Positions 48,518 through 57,665 of a DNA stretch of 64,000 nucleotides are shown piece after piece (within the stretch, counting starts at the first letter, position 1; each line of letters begins with the position of its first letter). The position numbers and the translations under genes are program-made. Origin of the DNA: Nitrospira sp. (GTDB lineage Bacteria > Nitrospirota > Nitrospiria > Nitrospirales > Nitrospiraceae); contig JBAOHZ010000009.1 in the NCBI GenBank assembly GCA_037045225.1, positions 3,706,001 to 3,770,000 on the forward strand. Direction: 5' to 3'. Under the pieces are notes generated by a model that was not told where the DNA came from, searched no databases, and was given only the letters and a program-made list of their open reading frames with translations.

Positions 48518-48760
48518 ATGATTGGGCATCGATGTAGTCTCAAACTGCCAAGCCTGTTTGGTCCAGCCTGTTGCGGACGGGAAGCGACCACCTACGACCG
48601 TGCACGAAAGGCCTGGCTCTGTCCTGAACATACGAAGGAACGACTCTGTGAATTCTGTCAGTCAGAACGAGCCTGGGCGAGACTCTGTTATGTCGTGGAC
48701 GATGTCCTCAGTGAGGTCTGGCTCTGTGCGGATTGTGCGGGGCTCACGCGGCGACGATGA
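48518..48760 (+). CDS. Small Cys-rich protein
   Basis: 80 residues starting MIGHRCSLKLPS behind AGGAGG. Cys pairs CEFCQS and CADCAG plus ACC and CPEH suggest zinc binding. It follows the Rep-like gene with two bases between stop and ATG. Confidence 0.55.
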   Translation: MIGHRCSLKLPSLFGPACCGREATTYDRARKAWLCPEHTKERLCEFCQSERAWARLCYVVDDVLSEVWLCADCAGLTRRR

Positions 48761-49361
48761 GGATCAGCCAATCTAATCAGTTTGTCCCTGTCACCCGTCC
48801 ACTATCCCACACGGGTGAGAGGGAACCATGCTCCTTCCTCGTACAAGGCGGCGATGCGTCAGCTTGGCCGCCTCTCTGGTTGATCGACGATTACAAGCAC
48901 AGAAAGAAGAACAGGGATACTGAAACCATGGGGAGAATTAAACGCACAGATTCCGCCCAACGAGGCCGCCCGGCCGTTCCGGACCACTGGACCGGACGGC
49001 CGGGGGGATCGGGGGCGCAGCCCCCGCTTCACTTGATCTATATGGTCAAAGTAGGAAACTGGAACGCATATTTTTGATAAGTTATGGACAATAGGCAAGA
49101 CTCGATTTCTTAAACTGTTTGAAGTATTCTCTCACCGCGAATGTATTTCAATGCACAGCATCTTCCAAAAACCTATCAACGAGCATGTTGCCTGGGTAGA
49201 GGTAATGAGAGCCCAGGTTTCGATGTTGAGGTCCATCCAGTCAACCGCAAACTTTGTGTTTAAGCTCCCCAACGCGCTAGACATGCAGGTTGATTTTTTC
49301 TGAATGAGAGGCTACTTTTGCCTCCAGTATTTCCTAATACTTCGCCAGAGGAAGTGCGACC
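48761..49361. other. Gene-poor gap with strong GC hairpins
   Basis: No gene supported. It contains two hairpins (48969-49004 and 49010-49026) and, after about 49,060, a clear drop in GC that continues through the cargo genes. This is the boundary between the element core and its cargo. Confidence 0.55.
49010..49026 (+). terminator. Terminator-like hairpins closing the Rep operon
   Basis: CGGGGGC and GCCCCCG pair around GCA. Just upstream, CCCGGCCGT...CCGG (48969-48982) pairs with CCGGACGGCCGGG (48992-49004). No T run. Confidence 0.45.
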
Positions 49362-49943
49362 ATGCTCTTGAGGATTGCGAACCATTGCCGACGAGACACT
49401 TTTTGCGTACTCGCAGGGTTATTGCTTTGGGCTTGCGTCTCTGACGTCGCTGCCCAGGTTACCGACAAGGACGAAGCATCGCTCGTCGGTTTAATTTCCA
49501 ACTTCTCGAGGCTACGCAGCATTGCGTACAACGAGGTGCGAGATCTGAAGGCCATGCACAAGCAGTCTAAACCCAATCTTGCCGTATCAGAGAAGTTGTA
49601 TGGTAAGGCAAAGACGGCTGCCGATACTTGGCTCGACACCATCAGGATTTCCCTCACCACGAATGGACGGCTTGATTCGAAAGTCGTAGCGGCGCGTGGC
49701 AAGGAACTGCAGGCACAGATCGACGCGCTGGTGGAGTTCGCTCAAGCGAGCCGAGCCGCCAGCAGCCCTCACGAAAAGCGAAAAAACCCGGCACTTATCG
49801 CAGCTATCGCCGCGATCGTCGCTCCCGTCACCGATGCAGCGATTAAGGTGTTCAACGTATGGAGTCATGCCGATGACAAGCAGCGTGATGAAATTCGCGA
49901 GGAACTAAAGCTGTTGCGCTGGGCTAACTTTCTGGAGATCTGA
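49362..49943 (+). CDS. Exported protein, caspase operon gene 1
   Basis: 193 residues with a signal peptide (FCVLAGLLLWACVSDVAAQ). The mature part is helical, with a hydrophobic segment NPALIAAIAAIVAPVTDAAI near the end that could insert into a membrane. First of four consecutive genes for exported proteins. Its TGA overlaps the next ATG (TGATG). No family recognised. Confidence 0.7.
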   Translation: MLLRIANHCRRDTFCVLAGLLLWACVSDVAAQVTDKDEASLVGLISNFSRLRSIAYNEVRDLKAMHKQSKPNLAVSEKLYGKAKTAADTWLDTIRISLTTNGRLDSKVVAARGKELQAQIDALVEFAQASRAASSPHEKRKNPALIAAIAAIVAPVTDAAIKVFNVWSHADDKQRDEIREELKLLRWANFLEI

Positions 49944-50395
49944 TGAGCATATATCTTCCGTTGTATCGAGTAGTCGCAGTACTTCTACTCAGTGGTGTGA
50001 TGCCTATCCAGAGTCTTGGAGGTGATCGGCTGCCAGAGGAAATGATCGCGCTGGTCAATGCATATTCTGTAGGGAACCTGAACGTCGAGCATGTCCAAGC
50101 CACTTGCGGGTGGGCCTCTTCGACGGAGACTGCAGACCCGATGTTGGCGCAGGTCCGAAAGCAGAACGTCGCCTTTTGCAACAGTTTCCTGGCGGCTACT
50201 GCAGAATTCGCGCGTCTCAATATTTCTGCGCTTCAACCTTCGGTGCCCGCTCGCACTGGAACCCTGCTGTCCTGCAGCAGTCTGCCCAACGGAGCCGCGC
50301 GTGCGCAGTTGATGGACAGTCCTGACCTGCGCCGGATGCGGAGCACGTCGGCCACCGAGTTTTTGATTACTACTCTTTTCGCCTGCAAGAGATAA
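49943..50395 (+). CDS. Exported protein, caspase operon gene 2
   Basis: 150 residues with a signal peptide (VVAVLLLSGVMPIQSLGG). The mature part carries four cysteines (ATCGWAS, VAFCNSF, LLSCSSL, LFACKR), fitting disulfides in the periplasm. Overlaps gene 1 by one base and precedes gene 3 by four bases. No family recognised. Confidence 0.7.
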   Translation: MSIYLPLYRVVAVLLLSGVMPIQSLGGDRLPEEMIALVNAYSVGNLNVEHVQATCGWASSTETADPMLAQVRKQNVAFCNSFLAATAEFARLNISALQPSVPARTGTLLSCSSLPNGAARAQLMDSPDLRRMRSTSATEFLITTLFACKR

Positions 50396-50399
50396 TGCA

Positions 50400-50813
50400 A
50401 TGAAATTATATATCGCACTAGTTTTCTTTGCCGCATTGGCGGTTCAATCGGCCCACGCGCAATCACCCTTGACAGCCGAAGCATTGGGCAACGCCTGCAT
50501 GGTCGTTTGCGAAATGGTAAGCGAAAACAGCGCACCGATGGGCGACCTAGATAGTGGCGACCAATGCATCGGGTATCTCAAAGGACTTGCGAGTGCCGCA
50601 CACTGGTTCAACCGTCATGCCAGCGGTGGCATTTCACTAGGCCAGTGTCCGCACAAGCTGCTCGCCAATCGCACCGCCAGAGGCCCAAGCGAAGACGAAC
50701 TGTTGATCCAGTCATGCAAATTCGGGAAATGGATGGTGAGTAAGCCCAGTCTCTATTCGTCCCCAGCTGCGCTCGCTGGTCTGAACTGGATGCGACAGAC
50801 GGGTTGCCAATGA
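50400..50813 (+). CDS. Exported Rap1a/Tai-like protein, caspase operon gene 3
   Basis: 137 residues with a signal peptide (LYIALVFFAALAVQSAHA). The mature domain (QCIGYLKGLASAAHWF, GQCPHK, SEDELLIQSCKFGKWMVSKPSLYSSPAALAGLNWMRQTGC) resembles Rap1a/Tai immunity proteins, which bind peptidoglycan-amidase effectors in the periplasm. If so, gene 4 or another product might be its partner. The match is by pattern only. Its TGA overlaps the ATG of gene 4. Confidence 0.6.
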   Translation: MKLYIALVFFAALAVQSAHAQSPLTAEALGNACMVVCEMVSENSAPMGDLDSGDQCIGYLKGLASAAHWFNRHASGGISLGQCPHKLLANRTARGPSEDELLIQSCKFGKWMVSKPSLYSSPAALAGLNWMRQTGCQ

Positions 50814-53800
50814 AATGGCAGGCCGCATCACGGCTGGTGTGGTCCAGCCTGCTGGGCCTTTGGTGGGTCTCACAGCCAGTTGGTGTTCTCGCATCTACCG
50901 TCTTCAATGGAGCCTGCAAGTGCATCTCTCAGGACACATCCGGCGAGAAACTGCTTGCTACAGACGAGACCGGAAAAGTATTTCTGGGAACGTTCAAGGA
51001 TCCGTTGAAAGACACGCTTGCTACCGCAGGCGACGTCGATCAGGCCCGATACATTCTCGGCGGTAGTCGAATCCTCCTGGTCTACCACTCCGGGGCCGTG
51101 GAGCTTTTGGACGCATCGAGTCCTTCCACCGTCCTGGCACGTCTTCCTGCTTCTTCGTATGTCGATGTCAAAGTGTCGGGCAATGGCCACTGGGCCGTGG
51201 CAGTACTACCCGGCAGGGCATCCGTTGACGTACTGGATTTCTCATCTAGCAGCATTAAGACGTTGTGGCGCTACGACCATCCATTATTCTCAGAGTTCAC
51301 TAAAGCCACAATCGCTTCGGAACTGCCCGTGGTCGCATTGTTCGACGAAAAATTGTCCCTTTACCTGGTTAACTGGAAAACGGGACAGCACTTGCCCATA
51401 CCCAAAGGTTTGGCCGACCGTAACTTGCGCAGGTTGGAGTTCATCTTCGACGATCTTCTTTGGTCAAGTGTGGACGCGGGCTTGATGCCGATTGGCAAGG
51501 TCTTTGATATCAACGGCAAGGAGCGTTCGTTCGAGATTGAGGGTGAGAATATGGCTCTTTCCTTCACGGACCAACTGATTGCCTTAGGGCAAGGAAAAAC
51601 TGTGCTGGCGCTGGACGATCTCGGATTCACTAGTATTCTGCAACGCGTGACCCAAGGCAGCCGGTTAGTTTATACCCGACAGAGGAGCCAAATTCTGGCC
51701 CCGGAATTGCGTGAAGCGGTAGCTGATCAGGCAAGCACCCTAGCCGCGCTATGTGGAGCATCGCTGGAAATCATGTCGCTGCCTACAGGTAGCCTCGCCA
51801 TGCGCGTACCGTCACAACCCAGGTCCACAGTCTTCGTTGACAACGTCACACCTGACGGTGAACTTGCACTGGTGCGTGATCTGGAGGGGCGCGCGGCCAT
51901 CTGGAGCGTCCCAGAGGCTCGATATCTGAGCATGCTTCCCAGGCTGCGGCTACAGGTTTTTCCTTCGTGGGCCGCGGTGAATGCAGTTACCAAAGCCTAT
52001 CTTGCTTTCAATCAGACCGATGTTCTTACGGTGTCACGTCCCCTTAAAGGTGACCGTGTCAGTAACGAATCCTACGCTGTAGCAGCGGTCCCCCTCAATT
52101 TCCAGGTTCAACAGGGACAGGTCTGGGATAGCATGGCCATATTCGCGCCGGACAACGATTACAAAGCTTATGTCGTTCGGCCCGAGAAGATCGGCACTGT
52201 GACATGGTCTAAAAACGCGGTTGATGTCCCGCCCACTCAGGTCGACTTCATCCGTGCCGACGATTCTCCTTCGGGATGCTCGGCGTATTCGAGCCGGATG
52301 GCAGTGACAGACAAAGGGAGCCTGCTCGCGGTTGCCTGCACGAATGGTATTGCTGTCTATAACACGAGGACTAAGGGCCGGGTTACATTCATAAAATCAC
52401 CGCAATGGACGCAGGTAAGCGCACGACTGAAGGTGTGGGTTTCCAGCCTGGCTTTCTCGCCCCGCGGAAACATGCTTGCCTTCTCTGTGCGCGTAGAGCG
52501 GATGTATATCGACTCTGCTGCCGATCACGCACTCTCCGCGAATGCGCCGACAGTTTATGTCTATGATTTTAGCACAGCGGCACTCAGGGCCGTCCAGACT
52601 TCAGGACAGGTACCGGTCACGGCGGTTGCGTTCAGCCCAGATGGTATTCAGCTGTGGGTTGGAGGCCGATGGGGTGACCTGGCTGTTTATGGCGTCGATC
52701 GAGGCGATTTTCTGTGGCGTCAGAGAGGAATCACCGGTTCGGTCTTTGGTATAGCTTTTGACAAGCAAGGCGATGCGGCTGTTTGGACTGACGCTGGACT
52801 GCTCTGCCAGGTGCGGCGTTACGACCGAACCGTATCCAATACATGGTTCCTGACCGGAGGTCGCACCAGTGGCGATGTGGTGCGGCAATCTTCACGCACA
52901 CCTAGTACGCTACAACTTGCCGCCACCCTTCCTTCAGACTTTTTGACCAACCCGAGACAAAAGGCTGTGCTGGAACTCTTGCTCAAAGTGCCGATTGAGT
53001 TCCAAGACCCACTACAAAGCCTACTTTATGTGGATGGCGATGCCGTTGCATCAGGAAGGCTTGTTGAACCAGTTAAAAATGGCATGATGCATCTCGCCTT
53101 TCCTACGCAGGGTCTGAGGCAGGGCAACCTGAGCGTGGGCTTGTTCTCACAGGAGGGAGGTGCTAGTTCGGCACTTGCACTGGGAGAAATTACAGCTCAA
53201 AGCGGCATTGAAGGTACGGGCAGGATGGTCGGCGCCTTTGTTGGAATTGGCAAGTACCAAGACCCCGCACTACATCCCCTGCCTTTCGCCGAAGGCGATG
53301 CGCATGCGTTGGCTGCGTCGCTAAAACAGGACGGCGCGCAACTACATGTGTTTCCGCATGACATGCCCACCAAGGATGAGCTGATTAGTTTGCTTGTATC
53401 CGCTCGCGACACCGCGCGTCCAGAAGACACGCTGATGCTGTTTATATCAGGCCACGCACTGACCACTCCGAACAACAGGTTTCTGATACCGGCGGCAGAT
53501 ACGCGGCTGTCTGAAACCAGCGGTCCGCATAGTGGAATTTCGCCCGATGAATTACTAAAGCTGATTTCCGAGGGGCGACAGGGCGACACGGTCCTTATCT
53601 TGGATACGTGTGAAAGCAGCGCGTTTATAAGCGCCTTGATGCAGCACCCTCTTCTTTCGGACGGACCGTTATCGCTTGGGGGGGGGAAGGGCAGAGGGCT
53701 TACAAACAACATCAGCGTGCTTGCAGCCTCTGCAACGCTGCAAGCCGCCAAGGAAGGTTATGCAGGACGAGGGCTCTTGACTGGCGTCGTCATCGATGGG

Positions 53801-54028
53801 TTGAAGGGGGCAGCGGATGACAACCGGGACGGGAAAATCACCCAACGAGAACTCATGAATTACGTGGATCGGTTGATGGTCACTATTTCTCGCAATGCCT
53901 TTCCCACGCAGCCGCAACAGCCGGTACTCCACTACGGGACAGCGGACGTCGATTTGCTTCAGGTGAGGATACACCAACGCTCTCGTCTTCAGCCGGTATC
54001 CCGTCTAGAACTAAGCGAAGCAGGGTGA
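50810..54028 (+). CDS. Exported WD40-like propeller/caspase protein
   Basis: 1072 residues. Signal peptide (LVWSSLLGLWWVSQPVGVLAS), then about 680 residues of WD40-like beta-propeller, including AFSPRGNMLAFSV and AVAFSPDGIQLWVGGRWGDLAVYG. A beta-sandwich linker follows, then a C-terminal peptidase C14 domain from about 800 (FVGIGKYQDPALHPLPFAEGDA). Catalytic dyad His882 (FISGHAL) and Cys934 (LILDTCESS). An EF-hand-like loop DDNRDGKITQREL lies near the end. WD40-caspases are known, but mostly cytoplasmic; here the signal peptide and three exported partners put the protease outside the cytoplasm. Starts by ATGA coupling. Confidence 0.85.
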   Translation: MKWQAASRLVWSSLLGLWWVSQPVGVLASTVFNGACKCISQDTSGEKLLATDETGKVFLGTFKDPLKDTLATAGDVDQARYILGGSRILLVYHSGAVELLDASSPSTVLARLPASSYVDVKVSGNGHWAVAVLPGRASVDVLDFSSSSIKTLWRYDHPLFSEFTKATIASELPVVALFDEKLSLYLVNWKTGQHLPIPKGLADRNLRRLEFIFDDLLWSSVDAGLMPIGKVFDINGKERSFEIEGENMALSFTDQLIALGQGKTVLALDDLGFTSILQRVTQGSRLVYTRQRSQILAPELREAVADQASTLAALCGASLEIMSLPTGSLAMRVPSQPRSTVFVDNVTPDGELALVRDLEGRAAIWSVPEARYLSMLPRLRLQVFPSWAAVNAVTKAYLAFNQTDVLTVSRPLKGDRVSNESYAVAAVPLNFQVQQGQVWDSMAIFAPDNDYKAYVVRPEKIGTVTWSKNAVDVPPTQVDFIRADDSPSGCSAYSSRMAVTDKGSLLAVACTNGIAVYNTRTKGRVTFIKSPQWTQVSARLKVWVSSLAFSPRGNMLAFSVRVERMYIDSAADHALSANAPTVYVYDFSTAALRAVQTSGQVPVTAVAFSPDGIQLWVGGRWGDLAVYGVDRGDFLWRQRGITGSVFGIAFDKQGDAAVWTDAGLLCQVRRYDRTVSNTWFLTGGRTSGDVVRQSSRTPSTLQLAATLPSDFLTNPRQKAVLELLLKVPIEFQDPLQSLLYVDGDAVASGRLVEPVKNGMMHLAFPTQGLRQGNLSVGLFSQEGGASSALALGEITAQSGIEGTGRMVGAFVGIGKYQDPALHPLPFAEGDAHALAASLKQDGAQLHVFPHDMPTKDELISLLVSARDTARPEDTLMLFISGHALTTPNNRFLIPAADTRLSETSGPHSGISPDELLKLISEGRQGDTVLILDTCESSAFISALMQHPLLSDGPLSLGGGKGRGLTNNISVLAASATLQAAKEGYAGRGLLTGVVIDGLKGAADDNRDGKITQRELMNYVDRLMVTISRNAFPTQPQQPVLHYGTADVDLLQVRIHQRSRLQPVSRLELSEAG

Positions 54029-54127
54029 CTTCCTTTGACGATTATCATCAATATCCAATCAACCAAAACTCTAGAATAATACGAGAGTCGAGTTTCGATA
54101 ACCGATTGGATTTTGAAGAGGAAGATA

Positions 54128-54910
54128 ATGAGATCAGAAATTGATCGTACCGTATGGAAGCTACCATTTCGCATCAATTTTCAGAGAGGGTGGCCGTGCC
54201 CGACATGTGGGACTGGAACTCTACGGGTCAAGGCAGACACCTTTAAACATGAAGAAGTCCGAAAGTCCAAGATTGCCTTTAACCATGAGTATTGGGACCC
54301 AAGTTGGACTACATACACTTTTTCCTGCTTACTTGTTTGCGGAAATAGAGAATGTGACGAAATCGTTGCTTGCACAGGGGATGGTTCAGTTGAAGAGGAC
54401 AATTTCGTCGACGAGGATGGTGAGTCGCACTTTGATGTTCGAGAGTACTTCCGCCCAAAGTATTTTGAACCTCATCTTCGATTAATTGAAATGCCTGAAA
54501 ATTGTCCGCCTGCTGTTTCAGCATTGCTTGACGAATCGTTTAAACTATTCTTTTCCTCTCCCAGCGCTGCATCAAACAGTGTTCGTATGGCAGTAGAGGA
54601 ACTCCTCACTGAGCTGAAGGTGCCCAGATTTATTTCTAAGAAAAAGCGAAGAAGTTTTATTAGCTTGCATCAGCGCATAGGATTGCTTCCCCAGCGATAT
54701 GATCAAACCAAGGAATTTATCTCAGCAATTAAATGGTTAGGAAATGCTGGAAGCCATGCCACTGGTCAAATCAATATGGATGATGTGATGGATTCATATG
54801 ACATGTTTGCACTTGTATTGGATGAAATTTATCATCCTAGGAAAAGGAGACTTCAGGCATTAGCCAGAAAGGTCAACAAGAAGAGGGGTCCCCTGAAGAG
54901 TAAATCGTAA
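54128..54910 (+). CDS. DUF4145 domain protein
   Basis: 260 residues behind AAGAGGAAG. An N-terminal zinc ribbon (CPTCGTG, CGNREC) precedes the DUF4145 helical domain with NSVRMAVEELLTEL and AIKWLGNAGSHA. DUF4145 is often found next to restriction and other defence genes; its action is unknown. GC content is visibly lower than in the surrounding chromosome. Confidence 0.75.
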   Translation: MRSEIDRTVWKLPFRINFQRGWPCPTCGTGTLRVKADTFKHEEVRKSKIAFNHEYWDPSWTTYTFSCLLVCGNRECDEIVACTGDGSVEEDNFVDEDGESHFDVREYFRPKYFEPHLRLIEMPENCPPAVSALLDESFKLFFSSPSAASNSVRMAVEELLTELKVPRFISKKKRRSFISLHQRIGLLPQRYDQTKEFISAIKWLGNAGSHATGQINMDDVMDSYDMFALVLDEIYHPRKRRLQALARKVNKKRGPLKSKS

Positions 54911-54939
54911 TTATACGTACATGTGGCACTTGTCAGAAA

Positions 54940-55686
54940 TTGGAGAGTGACTTGCCTGCGACGCCGTCTCCGCAAGATTCAGAAATAAAATGCATTTATT
55001 GTCCAGGTGGTGGCTTTGTCCCCACGAAAGATCATGTTCCGCCAAAATGTTTATTTCCTAAACCCAGACCGCATCTCATAACAGTTCCAGCTTGTCCTAC
55101 CTGCAATCAGTCATTCGGACTAGATGACGAATATTTTCGTCTGATGATGATAGGGGAGGCAGCCTATAGAGATCCAGTTGCTACTCGCTTATGGACAGAA
55201 CGCGTGATGCCCCACACAGGATTGGGATTGCGTAGATTGGTACTTAGTCAAGCTAGACTATGTGATCTTAGGACACCTGGAGGCCTCTATGTGGGAAGGG
55301 CGGCACAAATTGGATTCGACTCCCGTAGGATACGGCGCGTTGTCGAACGTATAGCGGTAGGCTTGCTGTGGCATCATTACCGTCAAAGATTGATTCCAGA
55401 AGCAATAGTTGAGACGCACTATAGGCCTGATCTTACACCGCTGACTGAAATCCTAACGTTAGCCAGTTTAGCCAATGTAGGCGATAGGGTATTCAGATAC
55501 CGCTATTGCAGAGCGTGGGACGCCCCAGACTCATCCCTGTGGGGATTTCAGTTTTATGGTCGAGCACACTTTATCGTCACCATACATGGCCCGCGTCCTG
55601 TAGGAAGTGGGGATTCGCCTGAAAGTACTTCCGATTCTACTCCCGGTTCGCTCCCGGTTTTGCTCCCGATTGCCAGTCCAACCTAA
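54940..55686 (+). CDS. HNH-endonuclease-like protein
   Basis: 248 residues as a frame, start probably TTG. The N-terminal zinc/HNH motif CIYCPGG, TKDHVPPKCLFP, VPACPTCNQSFG is typical of HNH nucleases of defence loci. The last 15 residues (PGSLPVLLPIAS) are just the translated arm-type repeats, showing that the gene runs into the element end. Low GC like the DUF4145 gene. Confidence 0.65.
   Translation: MESDLPATPSPQDSEIKCIYCPGGGFVPTKDHVPPKCLFPKPRPHLITVPACPTCNQSFGLDDEYFRLMMIGEAAYRDPVATRLWTERVMPHTGLGLRRLVLSQARLCDLRTPGGLYVGRAAQIGFDSRRIRRVVERIAVGLLWHHYRQRLIPEAIVETHYRPDLTPLTEILTLASLANVGDRVFRYRYCRAWDAPDSSLWGFQFYGRAHFIVTIHGPRPVGSGDSPESTSDSTPGSLPVLLPIASPT
55639..55673 (+). repeat. Arm-type repeats, element I right end (3 copies)
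   Basis: ACTCCCGGTTC, GCTCCCGGTTTT, GCTCCCGATTGC in direct tandem, 11-12-base period, about 120 bases before the att at 55793. Confidence 0.65.
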
Positions 55687-55792
55687 TGCTACTTAGTCCC
55701 ACCTGCAAGGAAGATTTTCGCTTGGTTTGGCATTGATTTAGGAGCCGGAATCACACCTAATCTTTATTAATATCAATTACTTCTGGTGAGTC

Positions 55793-55842
55793 TTCTAAGC
55801 TGAGGGTCGTTGGTTCGATTCCAACCGGGCGCACCATAAAAA
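55793..55842 (+). other. tRNA-Arg 3' half (att between elements I and II)
   Basis: 50 bases identical to 45554-45603, from the anticodon loop (CTTCTAAGC) through CCA and the following TAAAA. The 5' half is missing. It forms the direct repeat bounding the 10.2-kb element I. Confidence 0.9.
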
Positions 55843-56010
55843 TGAATCGATTCCGCAAACTGCTTGCCGCCTCTCGCACCGGCGCTCCCGATTAGGCTCC
55901 CGGTTTCTGTCTTTACCTGACTGTCATCGGTTGAGCCATTCTCAGGTTTCCCTGTTTGCCGCATGTCTGAGAAATCTCGGCGTCAGGTGTGTATCCCGCT
56001 GAGTTGTCTC
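55843..56010 (-). pseudogene. C-terminal stub of an integrase (element II)
   Basis: On the minus strand HLTPRFLRHAANRE and, after a frame change, TDDSQVKTETGSLIGS align with HLTPGFMQETASKG and the tail of the integrase at 45549. The stub sits in the same place relative to its att. Everything upstream of the catalytic Tyr region is lost. Confidence 0.65.
55884..55907 (+). repeat. Arm-type repeats, element II left end (2 copies)
   Basis: GCTCCCGATTAG and GCTCCCGGTTTC, 12-base period, about 42 bases after the att, the same spacing as at element I. Confidence 0.65.
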
Positions 56011-56649
56011 CACTGACCTTCCCCCGATTTTGTGGACACCTGGTTCAGCCACTGCCGTGCTCGCTTCCAATTCAGCCGGGGAGTCCTCGCCGAGGGGGGA
56101 GTGACGCCGCTGCCGATTGGAGAGCACTCCAATGTCCTCAAAGATTTCCTTGTGACTGTCACCCGAGGACTCTTCGGTCGACCACGCCAGGTGTGATAGC
56201 CCGCAGGGGATAGGGCCAACGTCCGGCGCATCAATCACATCAAATCGCGAGGGCCGTACTCTTCAATCGCCCGATAGCTCATGGCGATTCCTTCGCGAAG
56301 TACTCCGCCGTACGGGTTAGAAATGCTCGCTCCGGCTGCAGCGTTGCATATTCACGCGTGAGCCGCGCTCGTTCGCTCTGCCCGGCGCGCCTTGGACGTG
56401 CAGGCGTTGGGAACCTGACGCCGTGTGGGGCTTGGCGGCAGGATCTCCGATTTTGTCACCTTCCTTCTGCTGGAGGTGTCTGTGCCATCGGGGGAGGGCC
56501 TGAAAAGCATATGAAGATGTGGTGAAGGTGAATGAGTTGGTCAAATCTTCATTCGGATCTCATGCGGTCTTAACCTTGGGGGTGATAGAAAGATTCAGAT
56601 GCCTTGGTCCGATGCTGGCACGCGCCGGTTTGTTACTGTGGTCACCCTT
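56011..56649. other. Gene-free decayed stretch
   Basis: Several short frames but none with family features or a ribosome site. Probably the remains of the element II integrase and early genes. Confidence 0.45.
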
Positions 56650-57654
56650 ATGCGATTACATCGTCGTGGACTCTCGTTCATCTTAATGCTGGCGCTCTTG
56701 CCCTTCCCGGGGTGCGTCAGTAATCCATACAAGAATGCGCGGTTTACTCAGGACGCCGTAAAGAGTCGCTGCGGAATGCCGACAGTCAAACAGCTGACGG
56801 CTCTGCCTCCCTTGCCCATACCGCTTCCCTCGAGAGCTGAGCCTGTGGGCGCACTCGCCCTCTCGCCGAGCGCTTCCAGGTTGGCTCAGATCTTAGAGTT
56901 AGAGGACGTGCTGCACGAACTCGCCGCACTTGATGCCGTTGGAAATCCCACGCTGCGCGAGCGATGGCTCTTGTTGTGGCGTCATCAACAGATCATGGAT
57001 CGGATCTCATTGGCCTCGTTTGATGTGATCAGCACCGTGACGGAAATTGACTGTGAAGAGACCCGTGCCGACCATGTCGCTCACGGTCTCACCGAGATAC
57101 GGCAGGACAAACAAGAACGGGCGCTGTTTTTGGCGCTCATCGGGGATGCGCTGATCGGAGTCGTCGCCGGCTCCTTCTCGTTAGCCGGGAAGGCTACAAT
57201 CTCCGCCGCGAACGCTATTGCCGGGGGAACCATCGCGGTCGGTCTTGGGGGCGCGGCGACGATTTTTCTCGGTGGCGATCATGAGTTTCTTCATCCCCGT
57301 AACCATCTCACCGAATTATGGGACGACAAACAAGCGTCAGCGCTGTTCCCTCATTCCGTGTGGCGCTATTTGAACACGGAAGACGAGTCCGGCCTGACCA
57401 TTCGCCAAGAGCTGCTCTACCGGTGGGGAGAGGAACAGCGGTTGGGTGCATCGGATTCGAAGCAAGCTCGCGCGCGGGCGACCCTCTTTCTGAGCGAGGG
57501 GGGCACGTATGAGATCCAGGATTTGCGTGTCCGCTCTGAAATGCTCAATCATTTGAAATCAGCCGTCCTTCGTATGGGCCAGGATCTCAACGTGTTGATG
57601 TATGAGGTGATGGCCATCGCGTCGTATGATGCGCCGCTGGTGGCCAAACCCTAG
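56650..57654 (+). CDS. Lipoprotein-like protein, paralog 1
   Basis: 334 residues from the ATG next to the signal (RRGLSFILMLALLPFPGC, Cys21). Helical domain with TEIDCEETRADHVAHGLTEI, then a hydrophobic stretch (LFLALIGDALIGVVAGSFSLAG ... TIAVGLGGAATIFLGG), then LFPHSVWRYLN and a helical end. Paralogous to the next gene, three bases away. No family recognised. Possible envelope protein with two membrane contacts. Confidence 0.6.
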   Translation: MRLHRRGLSFILMLALLPFPGCVSNPYKNARFTQDAVKSRCGMPTVKQLTALPPLPIPLPSRAEPVGALALSPSASRLAQILELEDVLHELAALDAVGNPTLRERWLLLWRHQQIMDRISLASFDVISTVTEIDCEETRADHVAHGLTEIRQDKQERALFLALIGDALIGVVAGSFSLAGKATISAANAIAGGTIAVGLGGAATIFLGGDHEFLHPRNHLTELWDDKQASALFPHSVWRYLNTEDESGLTIRQELLYRWGEEQRLGASDSKQARARATLFLSEGGTYEIQDLRVRSEMLNHLKSAVLRMGQDLNVLMYEVMAIASYDAPLVAKP

Positions 57655-57665
57655 CCATGATCGAG

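Noticed and set aside
48733..49077. Plus frame between Rep operon and caspase operon
   Set aside because: It runs through two strong hairpins and has no ribosome site or known motif.
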